A program made the translations under genes and the position numbers. Below the pieces are notes generated by a model. The model searched no databases, had not been told where the DNA came from, and saw only the letters and a program-made list of their open reading frames with translations. Shown here one piece after another: positions 43,536-53,532 of a stretch of 64,000 bases of DNA. Origin of the DNA: JBBATK01 sp046297095 (GTDB lineage Bacteria > Bacteroidota > Ignavibacteria > Kapaibacteriales > NICIL-2); contig JBKCNS010000051.1 of NCBI GenBank assembly GCA_046297095.1, forward strand, positions 1 through 64,000, read 5' to 3'. Position 1 is the stretch's first letter; every line of letters begins with the position of its first letter.

Positions 43536-45818
43536 ATGGTAGTGACAAGTCAGGATATACTTCGCGAATGCACCGCAGCGCTGGAAACTCTGCGGGAGGA
43601 CTCATCCGTTGCCGATCTTCGGGCGCACGTTCTGGCGTTGCTTGCGTTATCCAAGTCGCATTTGCTTCCGCCGCATCAGCAGTCTCTTACTGCACTGGGA
43701 AGCAATCTTAATACCGCGCTCAGCTCTCTGGAGCGCATGGATCCTTTGCTTCGAAACATCAGCACGTTAATCTCGTTCGAGAACCTTCCGGATGGAAGGC
43801 CCATAGAGCCAACACTTCTCAAGGCGGCCATTGCAGCGGTATCATCCGTACGCACCGACGATGCCTTGCTTATCTCTCGTGCTGCCGAGGCCTTCTGCTT
43901 TCAGCATGCCACCATTGAAGAATCGTTTTTTCTGAATCCGCTCTTACTGCGCCTGATACCCTTGCATGGAAGTGCATCGGTGCTGGACATGCAATGCGGC
44001 TCGGGGCTGCGAGCTGTGCAGGCACAGCGGCGCGTATTCGAGAGCAGTTCAGGAACATCGCTTGCACGTGCATTGCGCTGCTCACTGGAAGAAGACGACA
44101 GAGATGCCGAGTGCAGAGCTCGTCTGCTGGCGTATTTGTGTGGCCTTACGGCTACGATGTCGCCATCGGGAACAGCTCTGGCTCCAAGCATGAATTCGCA
44201 GCGTGAGTTCGATCGCATGTTTGTGGAAACTCGAGACCGCGTGCCCGATATCGCAGGCGTACTGCGGCGAATGGGCGAGCATACCATTTGCGCGCTTATA
44301 CTTTCGGACATCGCAGCCGGATGCATGACAAAGAAAGATTTGTCGTTGCTTCTGGACCGCGATGTGCTTGATTGCGTTGTTACTCTGCGCAGCGGCGTGC
44401 GCGCGCCATGGCACGTGATGATACTTCGCGGACGCAAGCCGGTGGAGCGTAGGCATCGCGTGTTGTTCTACGATCATATCGATCCCTTCGACGGCCCGGG
44501 TATCGATGCCTTGAGTGCAGAGACCATTGCCGAGGCCTGTGAACGATTCAGCTCTGCAGGGCGCCATTGCCGCGTGTTGCATCGCAACGATGTGGTGGCA
44601 CTCGGCGATCATACCGACATCGTGCACGATGTGCATATAGGCACAACACCCGAACCCTCGGCCGTGCTTGGTTCAGCTGAATTCCATGAGCTCGACGACC
44701 GCATGCGCATGCGGGGATTTGATGTGCACTCGCTGTTTCGATTCAATGCCCGCGATGCCGTGTACGAGCCGCTGATAGCAGACCGGCGCTTGCTTCGCAT
44801 TGCCGTGGCTTCCGCTCCGGCACTGAAGAACGCAGAGGTACGCACGCACTACTCCTTTGCCGTGTGGTGGAGCATGACGGCCCCGCTGCTTGGCATTGCC
44901 GACGCGGGCATTAGTGAATTGCACGACACCTTCGAGCGAGATATCAGCAAAGAAGGCGTGCTTATGCCACGTCAAGCACGGGCAATTTTCCGCGAGTGGT
45001 GGTGGGAGATCGATGATGATCGCACGGTATTGTCGCTGTACGGAGCGTCGGTAGTAGCTCACACATGGATGGATGCCTTACTTGCCCAAGCCGAGCGCAA
45101 GGGAACGAACTTCTGGTTTGAGTTGGATGTATCAAGCAGAACACTGCTGGAGTTTTTGTGCCCGGACTTAGTGCGTAAACTGGTGCGGCACGACGAGCAG
45201 GCCGAGTCTTTACTGCGCAGTATTGATGAGCTTGCAGAACAAGCGCCGCGAAATCTTGCCGAGCTTATGGTGCGCCGCCGCGAAGAATATGTAACGGCAA
45301 ACATTCCCCGCTCGCGCATGTTCGAGACCGCAGCTATGGAGCGTATGGCAGAACTGAAGGCCGTGGTACATAGTATCAAGGCACGCATGAACAGCCTGCA
45401 TGCCCAAGCAAAGGAGCATCGCACGGACGAACATCGCACCACGCAGTTCGACGACACTACTTCCCTGCAAGACAGTGTTGGTGCGCTTCTTACGCAAATC
45501 GTGCCTGCGCAAAGCGAAATGAAACTGCTGGAGAAATCCTTGGCGCCGGTGGTGAATCTGCAACGCAAGCGCGACCGCGAGCTTATGGCGTTGCAGGAGT
45601 TCAGCAGTCAGTTGCTTCCGGACTTACGCATGGTACGGAGCACCTTCTCGCCGCGTAATGCGCGCTCGCTTGTACAGTTGCAATTCCGAGATGCGTTGTC
45701 CAGACGCCTTGAGGCAGCCATTGTGGCAAACCGCGATGCAATCATCTACGACTTAGAACAAGTGTGGCATCGCTTCGATGAGGCCGCTGCTTTATCGGCA
45801 GTGGAAGTAGCCGAGTAG
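43536..45818 (+). CDS. Orphan HsdM/N6-adenine methyltransferase-like protein, probably inactive
   Basis: I do not recognise a named family for this 760-residue protein. Its layout resembles the modification subunit of type I restriction systems. A helical N-domain precedes ESFFLNPLLLRLIPLHGSAS, then VLDMQCGSGLRAVQAQ, close to methyltransferase motif I. ICALILSDIAAGCMTKKDL and LLDRDVLDCVVTLRSGVRAPWHV match the HsdM segment after motif IV. FDGPGIDALSAETI resembles the HsdM tail. The catalytic NPPF/DPPY motif is not seen where expected. The C-terminal 200 residues are helical. No hsdS or hsdR gene is nearby; neighbours are housekeeping genes. A catalytically dead DNA- or AdoMet-binding protein is the best inference. 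Confidence 0.5.
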   Translation: MVVTSQDILRECTAALETLREDSSVADLRAHVLALLALSKSHLLPPHQQSLTALGSNLNTALSSLERMDPLLRNISTLISFENLPDGRPIEPTLLKAAIAAVSSVRTDDALLISRAAEAFCFQHATIEESFFLNPLLLRLIPLHGSASVLDMQCGSGLRAVQAQRRVFESSSGTSLARALRCSLEEDDRDAECRARLLAYLCGLTATMSPSGTALAPSMNSQREFDRMFVETRDRVPDIAGVLRRMGEHTICALILSDIAAGCMTKKDLSLLLDRDVLDCVVTLRSGVRAPWHVMILRGRKPVERRHRVLFYDHIDPFDGPGIDALSAETIAEACERFSSAGRHCRVLHRNDVVALGDHTDIVHDVHIGTTPEPSAVLGSAEFHELDDRMRMRGFDVHSLFRFNARDAVYEPLIADRRLLRIAVASAPALKNAEVRTHYSFAVWWSMTAPLLGIADAGISELHDTFERDISKEGVLMPRQARAIFREWWWEIDDDRTVLSLYGASVVAHTWMDALLAQAERKGTNFWFELDVSSRTLLEFLCPDLVRKLVRHDEQAESLLRSIDELAEQAPRNLAELMVRRREEYVTANIPRSRMFETAAMERMAELKAVVHSIKARMNSLHAQAKEHRTDEHRTTQFDDTTSLQDSVGALLTQIVPAQSEMKLLEKSLAPVVNLQRKRDRELMALQEFSSQLLPDLRMVRSTFSPRNARSLVQLQFRDALSRRLEAAIVANRDAIIYDLEQVWHRFDEAAALSAVEVAE

Positions 45819-45861
45819 TATAGACCCCGATTAGAGACCACTCCGGTAAATCGAGCCTGCG

Positions 45862-46419
45862 TCAATCTTCGCCGCGCACTAAGGCTTCCGCGCGCTGCAG
45901 CGTAGCACCAAGATCGTCGTTCACAATCACCTCGTCGAACTCGTGGCGAAACGACATCTCCATTTCCGCGCGCTCCAAACGAACGCGAAGCTGATCTTCG
46001 CTTTCGGTGCTGCGCGAACGCAACCGAGATTCCAGAATAGTAAGGTCTGGCGGTGCAATGAACACCAGCAGTGTATCCTCCGGGAAGGCACGGCGCAGAG
46101 ACAGCGCGCCTTTCACATCAACATCAAAAAGTATAGTCTCGCCCGCATCAATTGCCCGTTGTACTTCTGAACGCAATGTGCCATAAAGATTACCGAAGAT
46201 CTCCTCGTACTCGATCATGTCTCCCGAACCCACACGATCCACAAACTCCTGACGTGTCAGAAAAAAATAATCGCGACCGTGTTCTTCGTTCGGGCGCTTG
46301 GTGCGTGTGGTGGCCGAAATACTGAAACGCCAATCGGGATGAACCGAAAGCAAATGCCGCGCTACCGTGGTTTTACCGGCGCCGCTGGGTGCAGAAAGTA
46401 CAATGAGATTTTTTCGCAC
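45862..46419 (-). CDS. gmk: Guanylate kinase
   Basis: This 185-residue kinase has Walker A SAPSGAGKTT (9-18), the GMP-binding SISATTRTKRPNE and GRDYFFLT, then IEYEEIFGNLYGT and ILFDVDVKGA. It converts GMP to GDP with ATP. A GTG start at 46419 is supported by AGAGGA six bases upstream. It follows yicC on the same strand, a widespread pairing. Confidence 0.96.
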   Translation of the reverse strand: MRKNLIVLSAPSGAGKTTVARHLLSVHPDWRFSISATTRTKRPNEEHGRDYFFLTRQEFVDRVGSGDMIEYEEIFGNLYGTLRSEVQRAIDAGETILFDVDVKGALSLRRAFPEDTLLVFIAPPDLTILESRLRSRSTESEDQLRVRLERAEMEMSFRHEFDEVIVNDDLGATLQRAEALVRGED

Positions 46420-46457
46420 GCGAAGTCCTCTTGGCAGGAATAACAGTAGTACCTCAA

Positions 46458-46477
46458 TCCTGCTTGCGCAGGAATGG
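46458..46477. repeat. Inverted repeat between yicC and gmk
   Basis: TCCTGC and GCAGGA with a 4-base loop lie in the 145-bp yicC-gmk gap. The sequence resembles small repetitive hairpins common in other bacterial genomes. No T-run follows, so it is not a convincing terminator. Confidence 0.4.
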
Positions 46478-46564
46478 AGTGGTTGATGATTTGTTTACAA
46501 TACGTTGGTGCTAGTGTCGATGCTTGCACGTACCCGGCGCTGTCGGCGTTGATGCCGGCACACA

Positions 46565-47437
46565 CTACTCGATGTTTTGCACTTGCTCGCGAATACGCTC
46601 CAGCTCGTCTTTCACGGCCACAACCATGCGGGCAATGGTAGCGTCGTTGGCTTTGGAACCAATGGTATTGATCTCGCGATTCATTTCCTGCAGCATGAAG
46701 TTCATTTGACGGCCGTTGCCTTCGCCGGTTCTCATGGCATCGTTCATAAACTTCATGTGGCTGCGCAGGCGCACACATTCTTCGGAGATATCCAGCTTGT
46801 CTGCAAGCAATACAATCTCCAGCTGCAAGCGCTGCTCATCAATTTCATCAGACTCGAACAACTGTGCTACTCGGGCACGCAAGCGCTCGCGCTCTTCGGG
46901 AATTCTCTTCATTCCCATTTCCTCTACCTTGTCCAGAGTTTCTTCGATGGTCTTCAAGCGCTCGCGCATGTCGCGGAGAATTTCTTTGCCTTCGTTTTTC
47001 TGCATGGTATCCAGCGAGGCCAACGCCGATTGAATTGCTTTGGCAGCAATCTTCCATTGCATTTCTGTTTCTTTTTCGTCGTCGTCTTCCTGGCTCATCA
47101 CATCGGGAATGCCAAGCAGATCGGCCATAGAAACCGGTGTGGAGATATTCAGCTTCGAGCGCAAACTTTCCAGTGAGCGATAATACGCTTCGGCCTTCTG
47201 CGCATTTACCACAGAGTGTGTTTTGGATTCGGACTCCACCTTCAAGAACAGCGATACCGAACCGCGCTCCAGCGATTTCTTCACCATATCACGAAGCTCG
47301 GCTTCCTTGTGCTGTAGATGCTTCGGCATCTTGCAGGAGAGCTCTAAATAGCGTCCGTTCACGCTGCGAATTTCTACGTTGACACTTACACCGTGTTCGT
47401 TGATCTGGGCTTTGCTAAACCCGGTCATGCTTTTCAT
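46565..47437 (-). CDS. yicC: YicC-family endoribonuclease
   Basis: This 290-residue protein begins MKSMTGFSKAQINEHGVSV, the canonical YicC N-terminus, and continues VEIRSVNGRYLELSCKMP. The C-terminal part (DKLDISEECVRLRSHMKF and INTIGSKANDATI) is the DUF1732 region with conserved acidic and His residues. YicC proteins cleave RNA and affect stress survival. In-frame codons upstream to 47539 are unlikely to be used because of this start motif. The gene precedes gmk. Confidence 0.94.
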   Translation of the reverse strand: MKSMTGFSKAQINEHGVSVNVEIRSVNGRYLELSCKMPKHLQHKEAELRDMVKKSLERGSVSLFLKVESESKTHSVVNAQKAEAYYRSLESLRSKLNISTPVSMADLLGIPDVMSQEDDDEKETEMQWKIAAKAIQSALASLDTMQKNEGKEILRDMRERLKTIEETLDKVEEMGMKRIPEERERLRARVAQLFESDEIDEQRLQLEIVLLADKLDISEECVRLRSHMKFMNDAMRTGEGNGRQMNFMLQEMNREINTIGSKANDATIARMVVAVKDELERIREQVQNIE

Positions 47438-47528
47438 ATTCTCTTCTCTGTATGGTAGCTCTGAATGATAGCCCCGGATGATAACTCCGGATGAAAGACT
47501 ATGCCGCCGCAACTGCGGCGCGCGTTTG

Positions 47529-47536
47529 CAAAGATA
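47529..47536 (-). promoter_or_regulatory. Bacteroidota-type -7 box upstream of yicC-gmk
   Basis: On the minus strand this reads TATCTTTG, matching TAnnTTTG, 92 bp before the yicC start. TTTG also lies directly upstream of it; no TTG is seen at -33. Confidence 0.45.
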
Positions 47537-47658
47537 CAAAGCGCATCCCTAGTGGCTTTGGCGGGCTTTGGATTTAGCCTGCGTAGCCCGCCGGGTACGC
47601 CATGCTGCGAACAGGCACGGCGTGTATATTTTGCGTCGCTTCAATAACCGGGGATTTT

Positions 47659-50600
47659 ATGACACTCAGAGTAACGCGAGTTCTTCTTGCCATAATCGTA
47701 GGTATAGCTGCCGCAGGCATAGCTTCAGCGCAGTTCATTGCGCCACTCTCCATGCCGCCGGAATCGGCCGACATGCCCTCGTGGGCGCGGTTTATGTATA
47801 GTCAACCGGTGAATATTTCAGCGCTGGACAGCGCCTACGATGCCTACATAGCTACTCACCCGGGGGAGAAGAATAATTACACCAAGTATTACCGGCGCAT
47901 GCGGCGTTTAACGGCTCCGTTTGTGAGCGCCGACGGCATGCTGCGTTCTCTTACTCCGCAGGACGTACTTCGCTCCGAAGGCGAATCGGCAACCGGTTAT
48001 GCAAATGGAAATGGGAATGGAAATAGAAATGGAAGCGTAAACACGAACGCAAACGCGAATGCAAGCAACGACAAATCCGCAAACAAGATTCAATCCCCCG
48101 CAGCTACGGTGAAGTGGACGCCCATCGGCCCCATGGAAACGTATTTTACTTCGAACGGCACATCCACACCTGCGCTGTGCCCATGGCAAGTAAACATCTA
48201 TGGTTTCGACATTGCTCCATCCAATCCCAACATTCTGTACGCCGTATCGGAAACGGGTGGATTTTTTAAGTCCACCAACAAGGGTGTGCAATGGACACAG
48301 CTGGAGCCGGGTGTATACTCTTCATCCGAAGCTATTGCCATTCATCCCTCCAATCCGGATGTAGTGTATGTGGGAATTTCCGGCGGCTTGATAAAAACAA
48401 CCAATGGCGGTAGCACCTGGACATCGGTGTGGAAGGTGAGCAACTTGTGGATCTACGACATTGAAGTAATGAGCAATCAGCCCTCGGTGCTCCTTGCTGC
48501 CACCAATCAAGGATTCTACCGCAGCACCGATGCAGGCGGCTCGTGGACTCGCTCCATGGACCGTTCTTGCTGTGATCTGGAAACACATCCCCTAAACAAA
48601 AGCATTGTGTACACTCTGCGTGCAAACAGCGCGGGCACACGCACGGAGATGTGGAAATCCACCGACGGCGGCCTGAACTTTACGCAACGCTCCGGCGGCT
48701 GGCTAACAAGTAGCGATTCTAAAGGTGCCGGCCGCATGACAGTTACACCGGCCGATCCTGAACGTGTATACGCGGTACTACTCGGCGATTCCTCGCGGCC
48801 GTATATACTTCGCAGCGATAACGCCGGCGAGTCGTGGCGCGTGAGTGCGCGTGGAAAGTCCGACAGCTTGGCAATGACCAATGGTCAGGGATATTATGAT
48901 CTTGGCATCGCTGCTTCGCATCGCGATGCCAATGTTCTGCTTGTGGGTACCACCACCTGTTATCGCTCCAACGACGGCGGCAATACTTTCCCCGTCACCA
49001 TAGGCGGCTACAGCGGCGTGCACGCTATCCATCCGGACATTCAAGAGATTAAATGCTTGGGCGACGATTGTTACATCGCCACCGATGGCGGTATGAATTA
49101 CTCCACGGATATGTTCGGAGCGAACTATGCGGCGCGAACCATTGGGCTGAATGGCGCGGACTTCTGGGGCTTCGATGCCGGATGGAACGAAGACGTTCTA
49201 GTGGGCGGACGTTATCACAACGGCAACACCGCTTGGCATGAAAACTATGGAACGAAGTTTCTGCGCATGGGCGGTGGCGAAGCAGCCACGGGCTATGTGC
49301 ATCCCATGCGAAATCGCGATGTGTATTTCTCGGACATCGGCGCATATACTATTCCCACGGCCTCGAATCAACCCGTGCAATCACGGCCCGTGGGCATGTT
49401 CCCCAACGAGAGTTATTATGCCATGGAATACAGCGCTATGAAGTGGCACCCCGTGTACACGAGTGAAGTGTGGATGGGCAACAAGAACAACATCATGCGC
49501 AGTGCAAACAACGGCGCATCGTACAGCAGTGTGTTTACTTCACCGGACACCGGTGCCGTGATTCAACACATAGAGATTTGCCGCTCTAACCCCGATGTGA
49601 TGTATGTATCGCAGCGTTCAAACGTGCTGTACGACGGCAAGATTTGGAAGTCCACAAATGCCGGCGCAGACTGGACCACATGCGCCGAACTGCCCGGCAC
49701 CACTCGCTCCGAGCGCCGTGTGATGAAGATCGCCGCAAGCAGTAAGTCGTCCTCCACACTGTTCGTGGCATTATTGAACGGTTCAAAAACAAACAAGGTA
49801 TTCAAGACCGCCAATGGCGGCGCAACGTGGATCAACCTGACTACAGACCTCATTGGCAATCAGGGTATCACCGACATCGTTGTGCAATACGGTACAGACG
49901 ATGGCGTGTACATAGCCTGTTACAACGGAAAGGTGTACTACCGCAATGCGTCGATGACCGAGTGGGCATTGCATGGCGAGGGTTTGCCGTACGCGCTTTT
50001 TACTCGCGCGCTCAAGCCCTTTTACCGAGACAACAAATTGCGAACGGGATCATCGATGGGTGTGTGGGAAGCACCATTGTACGAGCATTCCAAACCCGAG
50101 GCGCAACCCTGCGTGGACAAGCGCACATCGGCATGTGTGCGAGACACTTTTTACTTTGATGATTACTCCGTGCTGGAGCTTGCCAATGCGCGCCGGCGCT
50201 GGAGTTTCCCGGGAGCAACTTTTGTGAGCGACTCCACAGCGCGGAACCCTCGGGTGTTGTACAGCACCCCCGGCGTGTATTCCGCAACACTCACCGTTAC
50301 TAACGACTACGGCACAAGCACTAAGACGCTGCAGAATGTTATTAACATCACCAAAAGTGAGTGCGACGTAGAGGGCATTGCCGGCAGCGCGCTGGATTTA
50401 AGCGCAACGAACGATGCAGCCGCAATTCCCGCCCTCCCGCAGCTGCAGACGGGGCGGGGCTTCACCGCAAGCTGTTGGGTGAAGCTTGATACCATTCAAG
50501 CATCATTCTCGCAGATACTTTCTAACTGGAACAGTCCCGTAGGATTCTCGCTGGGATTTTCCTTCCAGGGATACCGCGCCAACACCAACCTTACCTTCTA

Positions 50601-51804
50601 TTGGAAGAACGTTCCTTATCAACTTACTTCACCGTTCAATCTGCCGGTGGATGAGTGGACACACGTGGCCATCAGCGTAGACAGCAGTCAGGTAACACTG
50701 TACAGAAATGGTACGCCGTGGGTGTATAAAAATGCCAACGCGAACTTCTATGCACCGAATCTCTCCACTACTGCTTGGGAGATCGGTGGCGGCTTGCCCG
50801 GGCAGGGCGGCAACTTCCGTGGAATGATAGACGAGCTGCAGATTTTTGATCGCGCGTTGGACAGCACACAGATACGCGAGCGCATGAATCTTATCAGCAA
50901 TCCGCCGGGATATGTAGACACCACAAAGGCGCCGGTTCCGGTGGCCTATTATCAATTCAACGAGCCAACGTTCACGCGCTTTTACAACAGAACCGGCGCG
51001 CTGCATGCAGAGAACAGCGGCGGCAAACGAGCGCCGTCTACCTGCCCTGTGGGAGCCGGCGTGAGCAACAGTATCCTGCAAAAAGAGGGCGTGTGGTCTG
51101 CCGATGCAGGCATGACTATATCCCACTCCGGCGCTGCTGAACGCACCATTGTGGTAACCCGTATTGATGCCGCACCTAATGTGCTGCCAGCTAATACATC
51201 GAGCGTATCGCCGCATTACTGGGTGGTGCGCAGTTATGGCACAGCTACGGCATTTGCTACAGACTCCATGCAGCTTCGCGGCACCGGCAGTATTTCTGCC
51301 GCAGATGCCGCCAATCCGGGCACGCTGCGTCTGTATGCCCGCGGCACACAGGAGTATCGCAACACCTGGGTAGAGCGGTCAAGCGCGCGCAGTGCAGACA
51401 CCGTGCGGAGCACAGTGAGCTTTGCCGGCGATACGAATTTTACCGCGCAGTTCATTTTAGGAAGTGTGGGTTCATCGCCGCTTGATGTTGAGGATGAAGA
51501 TGAGGACAACGAGGGCAATGATAACGAGAGAGGCAACTACTCCGGCAGGGCGGGCATCGAACGTATCAGTGTTCTGCCCACTCCAAGTGCGGAGCTGGTG
51601 TGTGTTCGTATCACCGAGCCGGCCACGGGGCTGCTTCAGGTGCTGGATCTAACGGGCCGCGTGTTGCTGCAAGCCACGGCCACGCAAAGCGAAACACGCA
51701 TAGATACTTCGTCGCTGCCCTCGGGTTTATACATGGTAACCGTGCCTACTTCACGTGGCTTGCAAAGCGCTCCACTACTGGTCTCGCGGTCGGAACGGAG
51801 ATAG
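47659..51804 (+). CDS. Large T9SS cargo with BNR/sortilin-like repeats, PKD and LamG domains
   Basis: This 1381-residue protein has a signal peptide (VLLAIIVGIAAAGIASA). A short region and an Asn/Gly-rich linker (GNGNGNRNGSVNTNANANAS, about 115-140) lead into a propeller of about 650 residues with at least eight Asp-box motifs such as KSTNKGVQWTQ, KTTNGGSTWTS and KTANGGATWIN. A PKD domain (RRWSFPGATFVSD, YSATLTVTNDYG) and a LamG/concanavalin domain (FTASCWVKLDT, WTHVAISVDSSQVTLY, GMIDELQIFDRAL) follow. An acidic linker (DVEDEDEDNEGNDNE) precedes the T9SS sorting domain (LLQVLDLTGRVLL, LPSGLYMVTV). It probably binds or degrades polymers at the surface. ATG 47659 is chosen because the signal peptide begins there. 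Confidence 0.87.
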   Translation: MTLRVTRVLLAIIVGIAAAGIASAQFIAPLSMPPESADMPSWARFMYSQPVNISALDSAYDAYIATHPGEKNNYTKYYRRMRRLTAPFVSADGMLRSLTPQDVLRSEGESATGYANGNGNGNRNGSVNTNANANASNDKSANKIQSPAATVKWTPIGPMETYFTSNGTSTPALCPWQVNIYGFDIAPSNPNILYAVSETGGFFKSTNKGVQWTQLEPGVYSSSEAIAIHPSNPDVVYVGISGGLIKTTNGGSTWTSVWKVSNLWIYDIEVMSNQPSVLLAATNQGFYRSTDAGGSWTRSMDRSCCDLETHPLNKSIVYTLRANSAGTRTEMWKSTDGGLNFTQRSGGWLTSSDSKGAGRMTVTPADPERVYAVLLGDSSRPYILRSDNAGESWRVSARGKSDSLAMTNGQGYYDLGIAASHRDANVLLVGTTTCYRSNDGGNTFPVTIGGYSGVHAIHPDIQEIKCLGDDCYIATDGGMNYSTDMFGANYAARTIGLNGADFWGFDAGWNEDVLVGGRYHNGNTAWHENYGTKFLRMGGGEAATGYVHPMRNRDVYFSDIGAYTIPTASNQPVQSRPVGMFPNESYYAMEYSAMKWHPVYTSEVWMGNKNNIMRSANNGASYSSVFTSPDTGAVIQHIEICRSNPDVMYVSQRSNVLYDGKIWKSTNAGADWTTCAELPGTTRSERRVMKIAASSKSSSTLFVALLNGSKTNKVFKTANGGATWINLTTDLIGNQGITDIVVQYGTDDGVYIACYNGKVYYRNASMTEWALHGEGLPYALFTRALKPFYRDNKLRTGSSMGVWEAPLYEHSKPEAQPCVDKRTSACVRDTFYFDDYSVLELANARRRWSFPGATFVSDSTARNPRVLYSTPGVYSATLTVTNDYGTSTKTLQNVINITKSECDVEGIAGSALDLSATNDAAAIPALPQLQTGRGFTASCWVKLDTIQASFSQILSNWNSPVGFSLGFSFQGYRANTNLTFYWKNVPYQLTSPFNLPVDEWTHVAISVDSSQVTLYRNGTPWVYKNANANFYAPNLSTTAWEIGGGLPGQGGNFRGMIDELQIFDRALDSTQIRERMNLISNPPGYVDTTKAPVPVAYYQFNEPTFTRFYNRTGALHAENSGGKRAPSTCPVGAGVSNSILQKEGVWSADAGMTISHSGAAERTIVVTRIDAAPNVLPANTSSVSPHYWVVRSYGTATAFATDSMQLRGTGSISAADAANPGTLRLYARGTQEYRNTWVERSSARSADTVRSTVSFAGDTNFTAQFILGSVGSSPLDVEDEDEDNEGNDNERGNYSGRAGIERISVLPTPSAELVCVRITEPATGLLQVLDLTGRVLLQATATQSETRIDTSSLPSGLYMVTVPTSRGLQSAPLLVSRSERR

Positions 51805-51880
51805 ATCGGAGATAGAACGGCTACGGAACAGAGACAGAAAAGTGACGAGAGTATCAAGTGGTCGCGGCAATTGTCGCTCG

Positions 51881-52735
51881 CTACAGCAAACCGCGCTCGC
51901 TAAAGCTGGTGTATGTTTCACCGGCGATAATTACGTGATCGAGAATTTTGATGTTCACGATCTTTCCTGCTTCGCATAGCTGATGAGTAATAGCGCGATC
52001 TTCCCGCGACGGCTCGGTATTTCCGGAGGGATGATTGTGCAAGAGAATCAGGCTTGCTGCAGTGTCGGTGATGGCCGTGCGAAACACTTCGCGCGGATGC
52101 ACAAGACTGGAGTTCAGCGATCCTTCGCTCACGATGCTTTCTCTGTACACTTGATTGGCGCTGTTCAGCAGCAGCACTCTGAACGACTCGCGCATCGCAC
52201 CACGCAGTAGCGGGATGTAATACGAGGCAACGTCCTCGGGTGTGCGAATCACCTGGCGGGCGGTAAAGGGGGCCACGCGGAGGCGGCGACTGCACTCCAG
52301 GGCAGCAATCAGGCGCACTGCTTTCATGCCGGCAATGCCGTGAATGGATGTAAGCTCACTGATATCGCGAGAGAGTAGCCCGGGAAGGTCGCCGAATTTT
52401 TCAAGAAGGTTGCGCGCCACATCCAGGGCAGACCGGCCGCGCGTTCCACTGCCAACGAGTATTGCCACGATCTCGGCATCAGAGAGCGTGTGAGCGCCAT
52501 GCAAGCGCAGGCGCTGACTGGGAATCTCGTCGTTACGCCAATCGCGAATAGTAGTTCCGGGTGTTCGCTCCGTTGCGCTCTTTGCTGCGCTGCGGCGCGG
52601 CCTGCGCAACGCAGCGTAGTGTACCGTTACACGAGCTTCACGTTCTGCCTGCTCTTCGGAACCTCGTTCGTTTACTTCACTCTGTGTGGAATTGGTTGCG
52701 GGCGCAAGGTCGTGAATATTCTCATCTGCATACAT
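51881..52735 (-). CDS. radC: RadC/JAB-domain DNA repair family protein
   Basis: This roughly 284-residue protein has an N-terminal extension of about 65 mostly charged residues. The RadC helix-hairpin-helix part follows (IRDWRNDEIPSQRLRLHGAH, LSDAEIVAILVGSG), then the JAB/MPN metalloprotease-like domain with HNHPSGNTEPSRED. RadC was once linked to recombination repair; its true role is unsettled. An ATG at 52735 and a GTG at 52744 are both in frame; the ATG is preferred. It is convergent with the large T9SS cargo gene. Confidence 0.92.
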   Translation of the reverse strand: MYADENIHDLAPATNSTQSEVNERGSEEQAEREARVTVHYAALRRPRRSAAKSATERTPGTTIRDWRNDEIPSQRLRLHGAHTLSDAEIVAILVGSGTRGRSALDVARNLLEKFGDLPGLLSRDISELTSIHGIAGMKAVRLIAALECSRRLRVAPFTARQVIRTPEDVASYYIPLLRGAMRESFRVLLLNSANQVYRESIVSEGSLNSSLVHPREVFRTAITDTAASLILLHNHPSGNTEPSREDRAITHQLCEAGKIVNIKILDHVIIAGETYTSFSERGLL

Positions 52736-52802
52736 GCACAACACTCATCATGGTGATACAAAGCTTCCGGCTTCGCGCGCTACAAGAGCGCGTGAAAGCA
52801 AT

Positions 52803-52858
52803 GGCGGGCAGGCGATGAGCGAGTAGCGGTGGCGGGAGAGCGATAGCCGAGTAGCGCT
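52803..52858 (+). repeat. Two imperfect 28-bp tandem repeats
   Basis: Two GC-rich units starting GGCGGG and ending GAGTAGCG plus two bases lie in tandem upstream of radC. They differ at seven positions. No function is evident. Confidence 0.6.
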
Positions 52859-52940
52859 GCGGCAAACATCGCTGATACAGGAGTGATACAACAGAGAAAA
52901 TCTTTGCATCACGTAAATCGTTTTTCGCCAAACTGGACCT

Positions 52941-52978
52941 AAAAAAAAACAGCGACGCAAATCTCTTCGCGCCGCTGT
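52941..52978 (-). terminator. Rho-independent terminator after yfiT
   Basis: On the minus strand ACAGCG pairs with CGCTGT, with further pairs inside the loop region, followed by nine T. It lies 33 bp past the yfiT stop codon. Confidence 0.85.
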
Positions 52979-53010
52979 AGGACATTTTTCTTGCGAGTTT
53001 TTACTTCGCC

Positions 53011-53532
53011 TTAGGCAGGGTTCGAAAGCGCAAGTTTGATGTGCTCTATGTGATGCTTGCCGTGCCATGCATACATAGCGAGTGTTACATGCAGAGACAA
53101 CACACGTTGACTCACGGGATGCACAAAGCCGCGATTCCATTGCTCACCGGAGAGCGATTGAAACAACACCGACCACCGCGCGTGCACGCCATCCAGAATG
53201 TTCAAAGAATCGGCGATACTCGTTGACGCATCGGGAAGAGTTGCAAATGCTCCCTCCGGCACCACCATCACCACAGGATTCTCTTCGCTAAGCGCAAGTT
53301 TACAGCGCAGAAATGCATTCATATGCATATCAGCCAAGTGATGCACGATTGTTTGAATACTCCAGCCGTCGGGGCGGTAGCTCTGTACCAATTGCTCGGG
53401 CGAGAGCTTCGATACCAAGGCCCGCAGGCTCATTGGTGCGTGGCGAATACTCTCCATCCATTCCGCCGCTGCGGCTTCGCTAAACTCTGTAGGGCGAGCA
53501 AATTTTCCTATAGGGTATTGTAAGTGTTCCAT
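53011..53532 (-). CDS. yfiT: YfiT/DinB-family putative metal-dependent hydrolase or thiol transferase
   Basis: This 173-residue protein begins with YPIGKF and has DGWSIQTIVHHLADMHMNA and YAWHGKHHIEHI, which supply the His residues of the DinB/YfiT metal site. LHARW-like sequence (LDGVHARWSVLFQSL) is also typical. Family members are bacillithiol-S-transferases in Firmicutes and uncharacterised elsewhere. ATG 53532 fits the family start; a TTG two codons earlier is possible. A strong terminator follows. Confidence 0.9.
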   Translation of the reverse strand: MEHLQYPIGKFARPTEFSEAAAAEWMESIRHAPMSLRALVSKLSPEQLVQSYRPDGWSIQTIVHHLADMHMNAFLRCKLALSEENPVVMVVPEGAFATLPDASTSIADSLNILDGVHARWSVLFQSLSGEQWNRGFVHPVSQRVLSLHVTLAMYAWHGKHHIEHIKLALSNPA

